Shown here: positions 15,922 through 25,077 of the stretch, piece by piece
Layout of the letters: every line of letters starts with the position of its first letter
How positions within the stretch are numbered: the stretch's first letter is position 1
Origin: an uncultured Victivallales bacterium
GTDB taxonomy: Bacteria; Verrucomicrobiota; Lentisphaeria; Oligosphaerales; JAFGRS01
DNA length: 43,760 nucleotides
Direction: 5' to 3'
Assembly: GCA_903837355.1 (NCBI GenBank)
Contig: CAILUI010000140.1
Span: 1 to 43,760, forward strand
The notes under the pieces: generated by a model
Told to the model about the DNA's origin: nothing
What the model saw: only the letters and a program-made list of their open reading frames with translations
Database searches by the model: none
Position numbers and translations under genes: made by a program

Positions 15922-18900
15922 CTACGGCTGGTCCGGGACAGTGGCCATGCGGCCCAGGCTACTGACCTCCAGCGTCGCGATCTCCGCTCGGGCATAGCGC
16001 GAGTGTTCGCCCCACAGGTAGGCGCCAACCGTCAGCGGGACGCTGCTGGCAAAGTCGCCGGAGGTCAGGTCCTGGCTCTCGCCATCCTGCCGGCCATCGA
16101 CAGTTAGGCGCAGCATGCCGTCGGCCACGTCACGTACCGCCCGCAGGTCGTGCCAGCGGCCGTCCGCGAGGAACGTCTCTCCGCCGACATGGCAGTTGAC
16201 CTCTCCCGCCGGCGAGGATAGATACAGGTCCGCTCGCCCGTTCTGCAGTGTCAGGCAGTACTGCTTCAGGTCCATGCTGCACAGGAGCGGAGTCATCCCC
16301 GCCGCGGCGTCCGGCTGGGCCCGGAAGCGCACCGCGATGGCGAAGCTCTCCGTGGCTGCGAAGTTGAACGCCGGCGCACGCCCGATCTCCGCGTACTGCG
16401 AATCGCCGGTCAGGCTGAGCACCCGCTTCTCGTCCGCAGTCGCCAGGGCGGCGCCCTGGCGCAGGATGGCGTCGTGTCCGTTTCCGCTCTCATCCCGGAC
16501 GACGTCGTTCACGCTGCGGGCGAAGCTCCAGCGGCCGACCGTCTGCAATGCCGGCACGAAGCGCTGCTGCGCCAGCGCCAGCTCGGGACCCGCGAGGACG
16601 GCATAGCGGCAGCCCGGCTGCGTGGCGAAGACGATGGTATCGGCCACCCAGGTATGCGCGACTGCGGCGCGCGTCGGCATCTCGATGACCTTGACCTCGG
16701 TCAGGCCCCACGGGCTCTTCAGCCGACACTCGCGCCCTGCCCGCGAACGGATGCGTACACCCGTGATGTCAGCCCCGGCGTGTTGAGCCGCGACCTCGAA
16801 GCCGCCTACGGCCAGCAAGCCAGAGAACGTGTCGTTGACGGGGGCGCCGGTTGGCACTCCGGCATAGAGGTGAATCCGTCCCGGCCACGAGAACACGCGC
16901 CCCATGGGCGAGAGGTCGACCCGTTCGGGTATGCCGAGGCAGGTGGCAATCTGGTTCAGGTACCCTGGCCGCATGCTGCGCTCCTTGTTCGGCAGGGCCC
17001 GGTACGAACGCCGCGCCAGTTCCAGCACGTCCGGCGGCGAGTCCAGGCTGATATCCTCGGCCCACAGCGTCATCACCAGATTGGCCGTGATGTTGTAGTC
17101 GAGCAGGCTTGGGGCGTCGCGCACATCGCAGAACACGGGTCCTTGTTCGGTCTGCAGTGTCGGGTACGGCGCCAGGTGCCCGGCGATCTCGCGCCAGGTC
17201 GTGACCTCTGCAGCATCCTGGCCCAGCAGTTCCGCGGCCTGCACCGCGGCCTTCAGGTGGTACTTGATCATGCTCAGCGCGCCCACCGAGTCTCGGTTCA
17301 GCCGCCACTCCGGGCTGAAACCCCAGTGCTCCTGCGAGACCGTGGGGATGACGTGGTAGAAGCCGTCCTCGCCCCGCTTGACATAGTCGGCGTAGAAGCG
17401 CGCGCCCTCCGCCAGCAACGGGTACACCCGGCGGCGCAGGGTCTCCAGATCCCAGGTGTACTGGAACGCCTGCCAGAAGGGCTGCAGCATCAGCGCCGTG
17501 TTCTCCATCCCCCACTCCCAGACTGCGTTGGAGTAGACGACCCGAGCGGCTTTGATGGGGTAGTGGACCAGCGTGAAGGCCAGCCCCCGGCAGCCATAGA
17601 CCTCGCGCGCATTGCGCTGCAGGGCCGGGACCATCTCCTCGACCAGACGCAAGCGCTGCTCCAGCGCGGCGACATTCCCGGCCACGATATCCTGGCCGGC
17701 GTAGACCTCGTTGAAGTGGTAGTCGCCGTGCCACGGGGTGGCGTCGGCCCAGGTGCACGAGGTGGCGTTGTAATGCAGCACGCGCGAGTCCCTCCAGGCG
17801 CGCACCTGTTCTCGGCTGGCGGTGAAGCTCTCCTGTAGAACGCGTTCCGGGCCCTCCTCCAGAGCGCTTGCTAGGTCCGCCTTTGCCGCGGTCAGCGGGT
17901 CGGGGGCGTCGCGGCTGGTGCAGACGGCAACGAACAGCGTGAAGCGTGGGTCGGGGCCGGGCAGCGTCGCCGTGGCCAGGCTGCCGCTGGCGGCCTCGTT
18001 CAGGCGCTGCGCCGCCAGTCGCATCTCCTTGAGCCAACCCGTCGGTTCGGCGGTCACGGGGTGGAGAGTGGCCCGGATGCCGGCGCCCGCGACGGCGTTC
18101 TGAGCCGCGGTCTCGCAAGGTGTCCCGGCGATCACGCCTGCCATGACCACCTCAAAGCCAGCCGGGAAGGTCTTCTCGGCCGGGAAGCGCTGCCTGATCC
18201 AGAAGAGAGGCCCATCACAGCCTGCCTCTGGGGAGGGCAGGGGGCCGTTGCCCGGGTCCTGGCTGTAGTCGTAGCCCGTGTCGCCGCCGAAGTGTGCCAG
18301 CCCCGCGATGCTGCTGCCCTGCGGCGTCGTGTCCTGGTGCCGGTAGAGTTGCACCTGGAGCGGTTGTGTCAGGCTGGCGTACTCGCCGCGGATCAACAGC
18401 AGGTTCCGCGTGCGGTGCAGGCTCGCCCAGAGGCTGCCACGGGCTGTGCCCTGTGCCGCGCGGGCCACCAGTCCGCCCGCCGCCTCTGCGCCGGCCTGCC
18501 ATTCGGTCTGGCCCTGCAGATCGGCGCAGTGCACGATGATCTGGCCGACCGGTTTGGGGCAAGGGAAGTCGTACGCCAGGTACAGCGCCTGTGCTGTCCC
18601 TGGCAGGCCGAGGGCAGAGCCGTGCGGGCTGTTGGGCGAGCCCAGGGCGCCACTCCCGGCAGCGGGGGCGAAGCAGACCCGCCGCACGTCGTCCAGGGTG
18701 ATGACGCGCTTGCTGTCCCCGAAGTAGCGGCGGTCCCAGACGTCGTTCTTGGCAACGCTGAAGGTCATCTCCGCCGGGCCGTGCCAGAAGCTCAGTTCCA
18801 GGTCCTCATTGTAGAACCTGTGGATCGGCGTGGCGGGTCCGGTGACGTGGGGCGAGTCGGGGACATCGCCGCGGTTGGGACGCATGTCTGCAGGAGTGAC

Positions 18901-18978
18901 GATCGCCGGCGGGAAAGCCTCGGTCGCCAGCCCCCATGCCAGCCCTGCGCAGAGCAGCGGAATCCGTGCCATTTTCAT
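15922..18978 (-). CDS. Secreted GH95-like glycoside hydrolase with C-terminal LamG domain
   Basis: This 1018-residue protein starts at an ATG (18978) with AGGGGAA upstream. Its signal peptide is MKMARIPLLCAGLAWGLATEA. An N-terminal beta-sandwich-like region (about 30-390) precedes an (alpha/alpha)6-barrel-like region. That region opens with WHGDYHFNEVYAG near 413-425 and has NAVWEWGMENTALMLQPFW downstream. The WHGDYH-x-N signature resembles the GH95 fucosidase/galactosidase family, but the second Asn expected two residues after the first is Val here. A LamG-type jelly roll spans about 814-1018 (SFARSVNDVVRDESGNGHDA, LTVDGRQDGES). It probably attacks a host or algal glycan outside the cytoplasm. 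The exact family is uncertain; a GH65-clan relative is the main alternative. Confidence 0.7.
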   Translation of the reverse strand: MKMARIPLLCAGLAWGLATEAFPPAIVTPADMRPNRGDVPDSPHVTGPATPIHRFYNEDLELSFWHGPAEMTFSVAKNDVWDRRYFGDSKRVITLDDVRRVCFAPAAGSGALGSPNSPHGSALGLPGTAQALYLAYDFPCPKPVGQIIVHCADLQGQTEWQAGAEAAGGLVARAAQGTARGSLWASLHRTRNLLLIRGEYASLTQPLQVQLYRHQDTTPQGSSIAGLAHFGGDTGYDYSQDPGNGPLPSPEAGCDGPLFWIRQRFPAEKTFPAGFEVVMAGVIAGTPCETAAQNAVAGAGIRATLHPVTAEPTGWLKEMRLAAQRLNEAASGSLATATLPGPDPRFTLFVAVCTSRDAPDPLTAAKADLASALEEGPERVLQESFTASREQVRAWRDSRVLHYNATSCTWADATPWHGDYHFNEVYAGQDIVAGNVAALEQRLRLVEEMVPALQRNAREVYGCRGLAFTLVHYPIKAARVVYSNAVWEWGMENTALMLQPFWQAFQYTWDLETLRRRVYPLLAEGARFYADYVKRGEDGFYHVIPTVSQEHWGFSPEWRLNRDSVGALSMIKYHLKAAVQAAELLGQDAAEVTTWREIAGHLAPYPTLQTEQGPVFCDVRDAPSLLDYNITANLVMTLWAEDISLDSPPDVLELARRSYRALPNKERSMRPGYLNQIATCLGIPERVDLSPMGRVFSWPGRIHLYAGVPTGAPVNDTFSGLLAVGGFEVAAQHAGADITGVRIRSRAGRECRLKSPWGLTEVKVIEMPTRAAVAHTWVADTIVFATQPGCRYAVLAGPELALAQQRFVPALQTVGRWSFARSVNDVVRDESGNGHDAILRQGAALATADEKRVLSLTGDSQYAEIGRAPAFNFAATESFAIAVRFRAQPDAAAGMTPLLCSMDLKQYCLTLQNGRADLYLSSPAGEVNCHVGGETFLADGRWHDLRAVRDVADGMLRLTVDGRQDGESQDLTSGDFASSVPLTVGAYLWGEHSRYARAEIATLEVSSLGRMATVPDQP

Positions 18979-19016
18979 CCGTGTTCCCCTGGTTTGTCCG
19001 GTGTCTCCGGTTCTGG

Positions 19017-19045
19017 ACTGTAGCGCTCCCAGCCGTTGCTGACAA
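19017..19045 (-). promoter_or_regulatory. Candidate sigma-70 promoter for the GH95-like gene
   Basis: On the minus strand, TTGTCA (19040-19045) and TACAGT (19017-19022) are 17 bp apart, 5/6 and 4/6 to consensus. They lie about 39 bp upstream of the ATG at 18978. The divergent 349-bp gap 18979-19327 otherwise shows a repeated GGGGACAGGG (about 19213 and 19244) upstream of the plus-strand gene and no gene. Confidence 0.45.
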
Positions 19046-19327
19046 ACGGGCCCCGTCCCCCTCACTCGACCGGTCGGCCGCGGGAGGGGCCTGGTTCCGC
19101 GGAAGCCGATGACGCATTGGGGTGGTGGCGCTGCGCTCGCGAGACCCAGACCGTCGCGGCCTCCGCCATGGTCTCGTGAGACGCGCTGTGGCCGGGGCGC
19201 CGTTTCTACGCTGGGGACAGGGGCGCGTGCAGGGGCTATGTTGTGGGGACAGGGTACGGCGGGTCATGGCCCCGCCGACGGTCGGCAAGGGCAACCCGAT
19301 CACGGTGTCGAGTGGAGGAACGGCAGC

Positions 19328-21013
19328 ATGATCCGCATCCAGGACCAGGTGGTTACGGTGGAGACGTGCACCCTGACGGCGGAATTGCGCCGTGGGCTTC
19401 TGGTCTCGTTGCGCGACCGGGCCAGCGGTCGCGAGTGGATCGAGCCCTTCGATCCGGCCCCGCTCTCGGCGCTGGAGGTGGTGTACGCCAGTGGTTCAGG
19501 GACGGGTTTCGGGCCGGCGAAACCGGTGGCGGTGACGGCCCTGGCGATCTCGGATCACTGCGCTGAGTTCCGCTTTCACGGCTGGGATGCGGATGGGGTG
19601 CTGCGGGTCAGTACGTGTCCGGCCAGCGGCGCGTTGCTGCTGGAGCCCTCGGCGTACTCGTCACGGCCAGGGGTCCGGGCCTGTCGCTGGAATCTTGCCG
19701 GGATCGGTCCGGAGTTGACCCTGGTGGCGCCGGTCTACCAGGGCATCAACCTGCCGCTCGACGATGCCCTGATTCGGAACAGCCATTGGTCGTGGCCGAT
19801 GCATTGGGAAGCCGGCTTCGCGGTCCTGCAGGGCCGCGGGGGGGGCTTCTGGGTGCATGCGCAAGATACCGCATACCGCTACAAGGCCCTGCAGGTGGGC
19901 CGGTCGGACGGTGCCCACTGCCTGGGCTTTGACACCGAGGCCTATGGGCCCCTGGACACCGTGCTGGGCAGCGGCGGACTGGTGTGGCGCCTCAACGTTT
20001 TCCAGGGCGATTGGCAGACGCCAGCGGGCGCGTACCGCGACTGGTGGTGGCGTGCCTACGACCTCGAGCCGCGCCTGGCGCAGCGCCAGCCCTGGCTGCG
20101 CGACCTCGGCTTTGCCGTGAGTTGGTGCAACGGCGACCCGGATCTGCTTGACGCCCTGGCGGAGAAGGTGTCGCCGGCGCGCACGCTGATCCATTTCCCC
20201 AACTGGCGCACGGACGCCTACGACGAGAACTACCCCGACTTCGTGCCCTCGGCCGCGGCGCAGGCGTTTATCGCCAAAGGCAAGGCGATGGGCTTTCACA
20301 TCCTGCCGCACTGCAATGCGGTCGACATGGATCCGACCCATCCGACCTACGCCTACCTGCGCGACTTCGGTTACCGGGACCTGATTGACAAGGGCCTGCT
20401 GGGCTGGGGCTGGGAGGCGGGGAAGGGGGTTCTGAGCGTGCCGAACGGGAATGCCAGCCTTGCCGAAAACCGTCGGCGCAAGGTGATGGTGAAGATCCAT
20501 CCGGGGTTGAGCATGTGGCGTTCGCTGCTGACCGAGCACATCCAGCGCGGGCTCGACGGGTTGGGGCTCGACGGGGTGTTCATCGACGTGACCCTGTGCA
20601 GCTTCAACATCCACAACTGCCTGGTCGAGAACATGACGACTACCGAGGGCATGCGGCGACTCATCGACCAGGTCGCGGACATCGGACCGGGGTTGGCGGT
20701 TGGCGGCGAGGGGCTGAACGAGATCACGGCGCAGGGCCTCAGTGTGGCGCAGGCTCACCTGTTCCGCAGCCACCACGACTCCTGTCCCGGTCTGGAGCGC
20801 GCTGGCGGCTGCCCGCTGAATGCATTTCTCTTCGACCGCCTCTGCCGGACCTTCGGCTACAGCCGTTTGTCAGGCGCCACTGAGGACGAACGCACGCGCA
20901 GCCGGATCCATCTCGCGCTCGGTGCGATCCCGACGATCACCGGTCCGAGTGTCGCCGATATCCGTCGCCCTAATCCGGCGGTGCAGGAACTGTTTGACCG
21001 GGCAAACGCATAG
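19328..21013 (+). CDS. DUF6259-like TIM-barrel glycosidase-type protein
   Basis: This 561-residue cytoplasmic protein has no signal peptide. The ATG at 19328 follows GGAGGAACGG; the frame stays open 73 codons upstream but without a better start. Residues 1 to about 245 look like a beta-sandwich of the kind that precedes catalytic barrels (RDRASGREWIEPFD). The rest is barrel-like, with IHFPNWRTDAYDENYPDF, LPHCNAVDMDPTHP, GLGLDGVFIDVTLCSFNIHN and GLAVGGEGLNEITAQ. The Asp of VFIDVT and the Glu of GGEGLNE sit where clan-D/GH-A type enzymes hold catalytic acids. It resembles DUF6259 proteins. It ends soon after a late barrel strand with no C-terminal beta domain. The next gene, a sugar-acid dehydratase, starts 11 bp downstream, so they form an operon. 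Confidence 0.6.
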   Translation: MIRIQDQVVTVETCTLTAELRRGLLVSLRDRASGREWIEPFDPAPLSALEVVYASGSGTGFGPAKPVAVTALAISDHCAEFRFHGWDADGVLRVSTCPASGALLLEPSAYSSRPGVRACRWNLAGIGPELTLVAPVYQGINLPLDDALIRNSHWSWPMHWEAGFAVLQGRGGGFWVHAQDTAYRYKALQVGRSDGAHCLGFDTEAYGPLDTVLGSGGLVWRLNVFQGDWQTPAGAYRDWWWRAYDLEPRLAQRQPWLRDLGFAVSWCNGDPDLLDALAEKVSPARTLIHFPNWRTDAYDENYPDFVPSAAAQAFIAKGKAMGFHILPHCNAVDMDPTHPTYAYLRDFGYRDLIDKGLLGWGWEAGKGVLSVPNGNASLAENRRRKVMVKIHPGLSMWRSLLTEHIQRGLDGLGLDGVFIDVTLCSFNIHNCLVENMTTTEGMRRLIDQVADIGPGLAVGGEGLNEITAQGLSVAQAHLFRSHHDSCPGLERAGGCPLNAFLFDRLCRTFGYSRLSGATEDERTRSRIHLALGAIPTITGPSVADIRRPNPAVQELFDRANA

Positions 21014-21024
21014 GGAGTACCAGC

Positions 21025-22236
21025 ATGGCAGGTCCGACGATTCGCGACGTGCGGGTGATCATGACCTCACCCGGAACCGGCAGCATTCAGAAGCGCCTGA
21101 TTGTGGTCAAGATCGAGACCACCGAGCCGGGGCTGTACGGTCTGGGCTGCGCTACCTTTACGCAGCGGCACAGCGCGGTGAAGGCCGTGGTGGAAGAGTA
21201 CCTCAAGCCCCTGTTGGTTGGGCGCGACCCACAGCGCATCGAGGACACTTGGAACACGATCCACGTCAATGCCTACTGGCGTTCCGGACCGGTGATGAAC
21301 AACGCCATGTCCGGGGTGGATATGGCCCTGTGGGACATCAAGGGCAAAGTGGCGGGGCTGCCCGTCTACCAGCTCCTGGGCGGCAAGTGTCGTGAAGGGG
21401 CGGCGGTGTACCGCCACGCCGACGGTCGCGAGCCCGCCGAAGTCGCCGACCGTGTGCGCGCTTACCAGGCTCAAGGCTTACGCTTCATCCGGGCGCAAGT
21501 CGGCGGCTATGGCGGCCACGCGACCATCACCCCGCCGCCGGGCTCGCTGCCGGGCGCCTACTTCGATCCAGCGGCCTACACCCGCGCTGTGCTTCGGCTC
21601 TTTGAGCACCTGCGCGAGACCGTGGGTGACGAGGTTGAACTGCTCCACGACGTCCACGAGCGCCTGGTGCCGATCGAGGCCGTGCGCTTTGCCAAGAGCC
21701 TGGAGCGCTTCCGGCTGTTCTTCCTTGAGGACCTGCTGCCGCCCGAGCAGGTCGAGTGGTTCCGGCTCGTGCGGCAGCAGTGCACCACGCCCCTGGCCAT
21801 GGGCGAGTTGTTTGTCAACACGCGCGAGTGGCAACCGTTGGTGGAAGGACGCCTGATCGACTTCATCCGCTGCCACGTCAGCGCTATCGGCGGTCTGACT
21901 CCGGCCCGGAAGCTCGCCATCGTCTGCGAGGCGTTCGGTATCCGTACCGCCTGGCATGGCCCCGGCGATGTGTCACCCGTGGGACATGCGGCGAATATCC
22001 ATCTCGACGTCAGCAGTCCGAACTTCGGGGTCCAGGAATGGGCCGGATTTTCCGAACTCGAGCAGGAGATTTTCCCGGGCTGCCCGGAACTGCGCGGTGG
22101 TTACGCCTATCCCAATGACAAGCCGGGATTTGGCGTCGATCTCAACGAGGGGTTGGCGGCGCGCTATCCCTGTCCGGACGGGGTGTTGGACTGGACGCAG
22201 GCGCGGACCCCGGATGGAGCGTTAGCTTACCCGTAG
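21025..22236 (+). CDS. Enolase-superfamily sugar-acid dehydratase (ManD/RspA type)
   Basis: This 403-residue protein has the mandelate racemase/muconate lactonising fold. The N-terminal capping domain (1 to about 125) ends with MNNAMSGVDMALWDIKGK. The barrel shows metal ligands Asp near 209 and His in HDVHERL, Glu near 235 in FFLEDLLPPE and Glu near 261 in MGELF. A His near 311 in TAWHGPGDVSPVGHAANIHLD is the acid/base candidate. The spacing and the C-terminal PGFGVDLNE match the D-mannonate/D-gluconate dehydratase subgroup. Dehydration of an aldonic acid to a 2-keto-3-deoxy acid is expected. Which sugar acid it uses cannot be read from sequence. A good operon link exists with the barrel gene upstream. 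Confidence 0.88.
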   Translation: MAGPTIRDVRVIMTSPGTGSIQKRLIVVKIETTEPGLYGLGCATFTQRHSAVKAVVEEYLKPLLVGRDPQRIEDTWNTIHVNAYWRSGPVMNNAMSGVDMALWDIKGKVAGLPVYQLLGGKCREGAAVYRHADGREPAEVADRVRAYQAQGLRFIRAQVGGYGGHATITPPPGSLPGAYFDPAAYTRAVLRLFEHLRETVGDEVELLHDVHERLVPIEAVRFAKSLERFRLFFLEDLLPPEQVEWFRLVRQQCTTPLAMGELFVNTREWQPLVEGRLIDFIRCHVSAIGGLTPARKLAIVCEAFGIRTAWHGPGDVSPVGHAANIHLDVSSPNFGVQEWAGFSELEQEIFPGCPELRGGYAYPNDKPGFGVDLNEGLAARYPCPDGVLDWTQARTPDGALAYP

Positions 22237-22265
22237 GCCGCGCCCGCGCCGCGCCGTGTTCCTGC

Positions 22266-22934
22266 CTACGCCAGGCCGACCATGCGCAGGATGGCATCGA
22301 GCACGGCGTTCACGCCCATGCCGATACTGGTCACGCCGGAGGAGACCAGGAACGAGACGCCGATGATCAGGCCGCCGTAAACGACGCCGATGGCCACGTT
22401 GTTGGCCTTCAGTTCCTCGATCTCGTCGATATTCGTGGTCAGCTTGTCCAGAGCCCGGAAGACCACGGTGATGGCGAAGCTCGCCACGCCGATGGCGACG
22501 GCCAGGTTGACGACCGCCGAGATCAGGCCGACGAAACTGCGCACGAAGCCCTGGCTGGTGATGCTGCCCAGCACGTTGGACATCGAGTTGATACCTGACC
22601 CGATGACGTTGCAGTAGCTGATGATGACGCAGGCGCCGACCACGGCGACAGCCACGTTCTTGCCGCGGATCTCCTTCCAGATATCGAGGGTCTTGCCGCC
22701 GCGGGTGAGGAGCTTGGCCAGCAGATCGAAGCCCTTCTTGATGGCGAAGGCGGCGATGGAGAGCCCGACCACCAACTGGATGGCGGCCATGAGCAATTGG
22801 ATCGCGCCACTGCCGAGGGCGCTGAGCGCCGACGGCTGAGCAGCCTCCTGAGCGAGTGCCGAGCCGGCGCTCAGAGCCAGCGCGAGACTGGCGAGGCCAG
22901 CCCTACGAGACGAGGACGTCGTGTGAGTGCGCAT
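22266..22934 (-). CDS. DUF350 family membrane protein with signal peptide
   Basis: This 222-residue protein begins with a cleavable signal peptide (ALALSAGSALAQ, about 1-29). Six hydrophobic helices then fall into two similar halves, IQLLMAAIQLVVGLSIAAF to IISYCNVIGSG and LISAVVNLAVAIGVASFAI to LIIGVSFLVSSGV. Each half has a short polar loop ending in KNVAVAVV or NNVAIGVV, which is the DUF350 repeat. The function of DUF350 is not established. The start follows GAAGGGAGAAGGGA. It converges with the dehydratase gene with 29 bp between stops and is monocistronic. The divergent gap 22935-23238 holds a 12-bp GCCCGCGCGGGC palindrome (22972-22983) and nothing else I can name. Confidence 0.8.
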   Translation of the reverse strand: MRTHTTSSSRRAGLASLALALSAGSALAQEAAQPSALSALGSGAIQLLMAAIQLVVGLSIAAFAIKKGFDLLAKLLTRGGKTLDIWKEIRGKNVAVAVVGACVIISYCNVIGSGINSMSNVLGSITSQGFVRSFVGLISAVVNLAVAIGVASFAITVVFRALDKLTTNIDEIEELKANNVAIGVVYGGLIIGVSFLVSSGVTSIGMGVNAVLDAILRMVGLA

Positions 22935-23238
22935 TCCCTTCTCCCTTCTGTTGCCGTGATGACCCCCGGCTGCCCGCGCGGGCCACGCCGCCGCTGGACC
23001 GTCTCGTGCACGCCTGACGCCAGGCGCCCCAACTCGCGGTCAGCGTGCACTAACAGTAACCGACGTCCGCGTCCAGTGCAATGGGGGAGTCGTTGGCGGC
23101 GGGCAACTGGCAGGCTGAAGCCGCGGCCGGTATGTTGGTTCGGCACGATCTGGGCGCGGCGGGCGGTACGCGGACCCGCTACCGGCGAGCGTGGCCCCCG
23201 CGGGCCGCGAAGCTCTCTGAGCAGGCAAGGGATAGGGC

Positions 23239-25053
23239 ATGCTGAAGCTTGATGGGGCCGAATACGGCATACACTTCCAGACGGCCGATGGCAAGGCCCT
23301 GTGGCATGGGCGTTTGCTGTGCAGGGATGATGACGGCGAGCACGCGGCCACGATCACCGGAGAGGCCGTGCAGGCGGGGCCGTGGGCGCTGACCGTGGCC
23401 GTCTCGACGGCGGCTGGGATCGACACCCTGCGGCTGGAGGTGGCTCCGGCCGGTGACCGGCGACTCCACGCCGTGCTCCTGGAGGTCGTGGGTGGCCGGG
23501 AGGCGGTTCCCGACCTGACTTCGCCGCACACCAAGGCCTTGGTCTTCAGCCCCAAGGCCTTCGGTCCTGACGGGGTCGTGACGCTGGGGCCGGATACGGA
23601 CCTGCGTTCGCGGTTGGCGGTAGTACTGGGCAAGACCGCGCGGACGCCGGCCCTGCTCTGGGGCTTGGGGGGTCCGGCCGAGGATCTGGCGCTATTTACC
23701 CTGCACGCGGGTCGGCTCCGGGCCGGCTTCGATGTGAACCGTGCGCTGACGGTGTCGACCTCGTTTCCGCTGCTGGTGGGTTCCGCCCCCGAAGCGCTGG
23801 ACCTGCTCGACGCTTACGGTAAGGCGCTGGCTGTCTTTGCCCGGCCGCGTAGCCCGGCCCCCACGGGCTGGAACACCTGGGACTACTACGCCGGCGCGAT
23901 CACGATGAACGACGTCCGCCGCGAGATGGCGGCATTGCGCGACGCCGGCATGACCAACCGCCTGCACCACGTCGTCATCGATATGGGCTGGGAGCAGACG
24001 TGGGGTGAATGGGTGCCCAACCGCCGTTTTCCGGCCTCCCTGCGCGAGTTGGCGGCAGAGATCACCGCTGCCGGCTTCTCCCCGGGCATCTGGATGTCGC
24101 CGCTGCAGTGCCACAGGTTCGCGCCGCTCGGGCGTCACCGCCAGGACCTGCTGGTACGCGGGGACGACGGCTTCCCGGCGCTGGTCGGCCCGTATGGCAT
24201 GTTCGATTTCACGCAGGACGACGCCCTGCACATCATCCGGCACTGGTGCGGCGAGATGCGCGAGGCGGGGTTCCGCTTCTTCAAGCTCGACACCCTCTAC
24301 GCCGAGTACCTGGAGGCCATGTCCGGCTATGCGGACCCGCGCTACGGCAAGGCAGGCGTGATTCGCCGCGGTCTGGAGGCGATCCGGCAGGCCGTGGGCG
24401 CTGAAAGCCACATCCTGAATTGCGGGGGACCGGTCGAGGCTGCGCTTGGCATCGCCGACAGTTCCCGGGCGACGCTCGACATCCACACTTTCTGGGGGCA
24501 TGTGAAGGCCAATGCCAGCCAGCTTGCCGGGCGCCTGTGGCAACATGGCCGCTTGTGGACGGTGGATCCGGACTTCGCCATTGCCCGCTGCCGACAGACG
24601 AGCAGTGACCCCTATCCGAACGGGCTTTACCAGCGCCGGCCGCTGACGGCCGGCCAGAGCCACTGGCTGGCGGGCGACGAGGCGTCGCTGCCGGAACTGC
24701 AGGTGTGGCTCTCGCTGGTCTTCCTTTCGGCCGGGAGCGTCTTCCTCTCAGACTCGGTTGCCCGGCTGACTCCGGCTGGCCTGGCCGTGCTCGCCAAGCT
24801 CTTTCCCGCGCTGCCCGAGGCGGCGCGCCCGCTGGACCTCTTCCTCAACCCCATTCCGCGCTTCTGGCTGGGGTCCGATGGGCGCCGGCAGGTCCTTGGC
24901 ATTTTCAACTGGAGCGTCGAGGATGCGAGCGCGGTGGCGCCGCGCGGCATCGAGGTGCCCAGCAAGGGCGTGGATATTTGGACGGGGAAGAAGATCGAGA
25001 TCGGTCTGGAGACCCGGATCAAGCCGCGCACGGTCTGGCTCCTGCGCGTCTGA
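23239..25053 (+). CDS. Clan GH-D alpha-galactosidase-like glycosidase
   Basis: This 604-residue cytoplasmic protein has an N-terminal beta-sandwich (1 to about 210). A TIM barrel follows, beginning PTGWNTWDYYAGAIT. Barrel strands include HVVIDMGWEQTWGEW and SPGIWMSPLQCHRF. The nucleophile candidate is Asp in RFFKLDTLYAEY near 350. The acid/base candidate is an Asp in IADSSRATLDIHTFWG near 405-413. A C-terminal beta domain ends VWLLRV. The pattern fits GH27/GH36 alpha-galactosidases (clan D). The substrate may be any alpha-galactoside or a relative, so the EC number is left open. The ribosome site before the ATG is weak (AAGGGATAGGGC). Confidence 0.82.
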   Translation: MLKLDGAEYGIHFQTADGKALWHGRLLCRDDDGEHAATITGEAVQAGPWALTVAVSTAAGIDTLRLEVAPAGDRRLHAVLLEVVGGREAVPDLTSPHTKALVFSPKAFGPDGVVTLGPDTDLRSRLAVVLGKTARTPALLWGLGGPAEDLALFTLHAGRLRAGFDVNRALTVSTSFPLLVGSAPEALDLLDAYGKALAVFARPRSPAPTGWNTWDYYAGAITMNDVRREMAALRDAGMTNRLHHVVIDMGWEQTWGEWVPNRRFPASLRELAAEITAAGFSPGIWMSPLQCHRFAPLGRHRQDLLVRGDDGFPALVGPYGMFDFTQDDALHIIRHWCGEMREAGFRFFKLDTLYAEYLEAMSGYADPRYGKAGVIRRGLEAIRQAVGAESHILNCGGPVEAALGIADSSRATLDIHTFWGHVKANASQLAGRLWQHGRLWTVDPDFAIARCRQTSSDPYPNGLYQRRPLTAGQSHWLAGDEASLPELQVWLSLVFLSAGSVFLSDSVARLTPAGLAVLAKLFPALPEAARPLDLFLNPIPRFWLGSDGRRQVLGIFNWSVEDASAVAPRGIEVPSKGVDIWTGKKIEIGLETRIKPRTVWLLRV

Positions 25054-25077
25054 ACGCCCCGGCGAGTTCCGGGCCAC

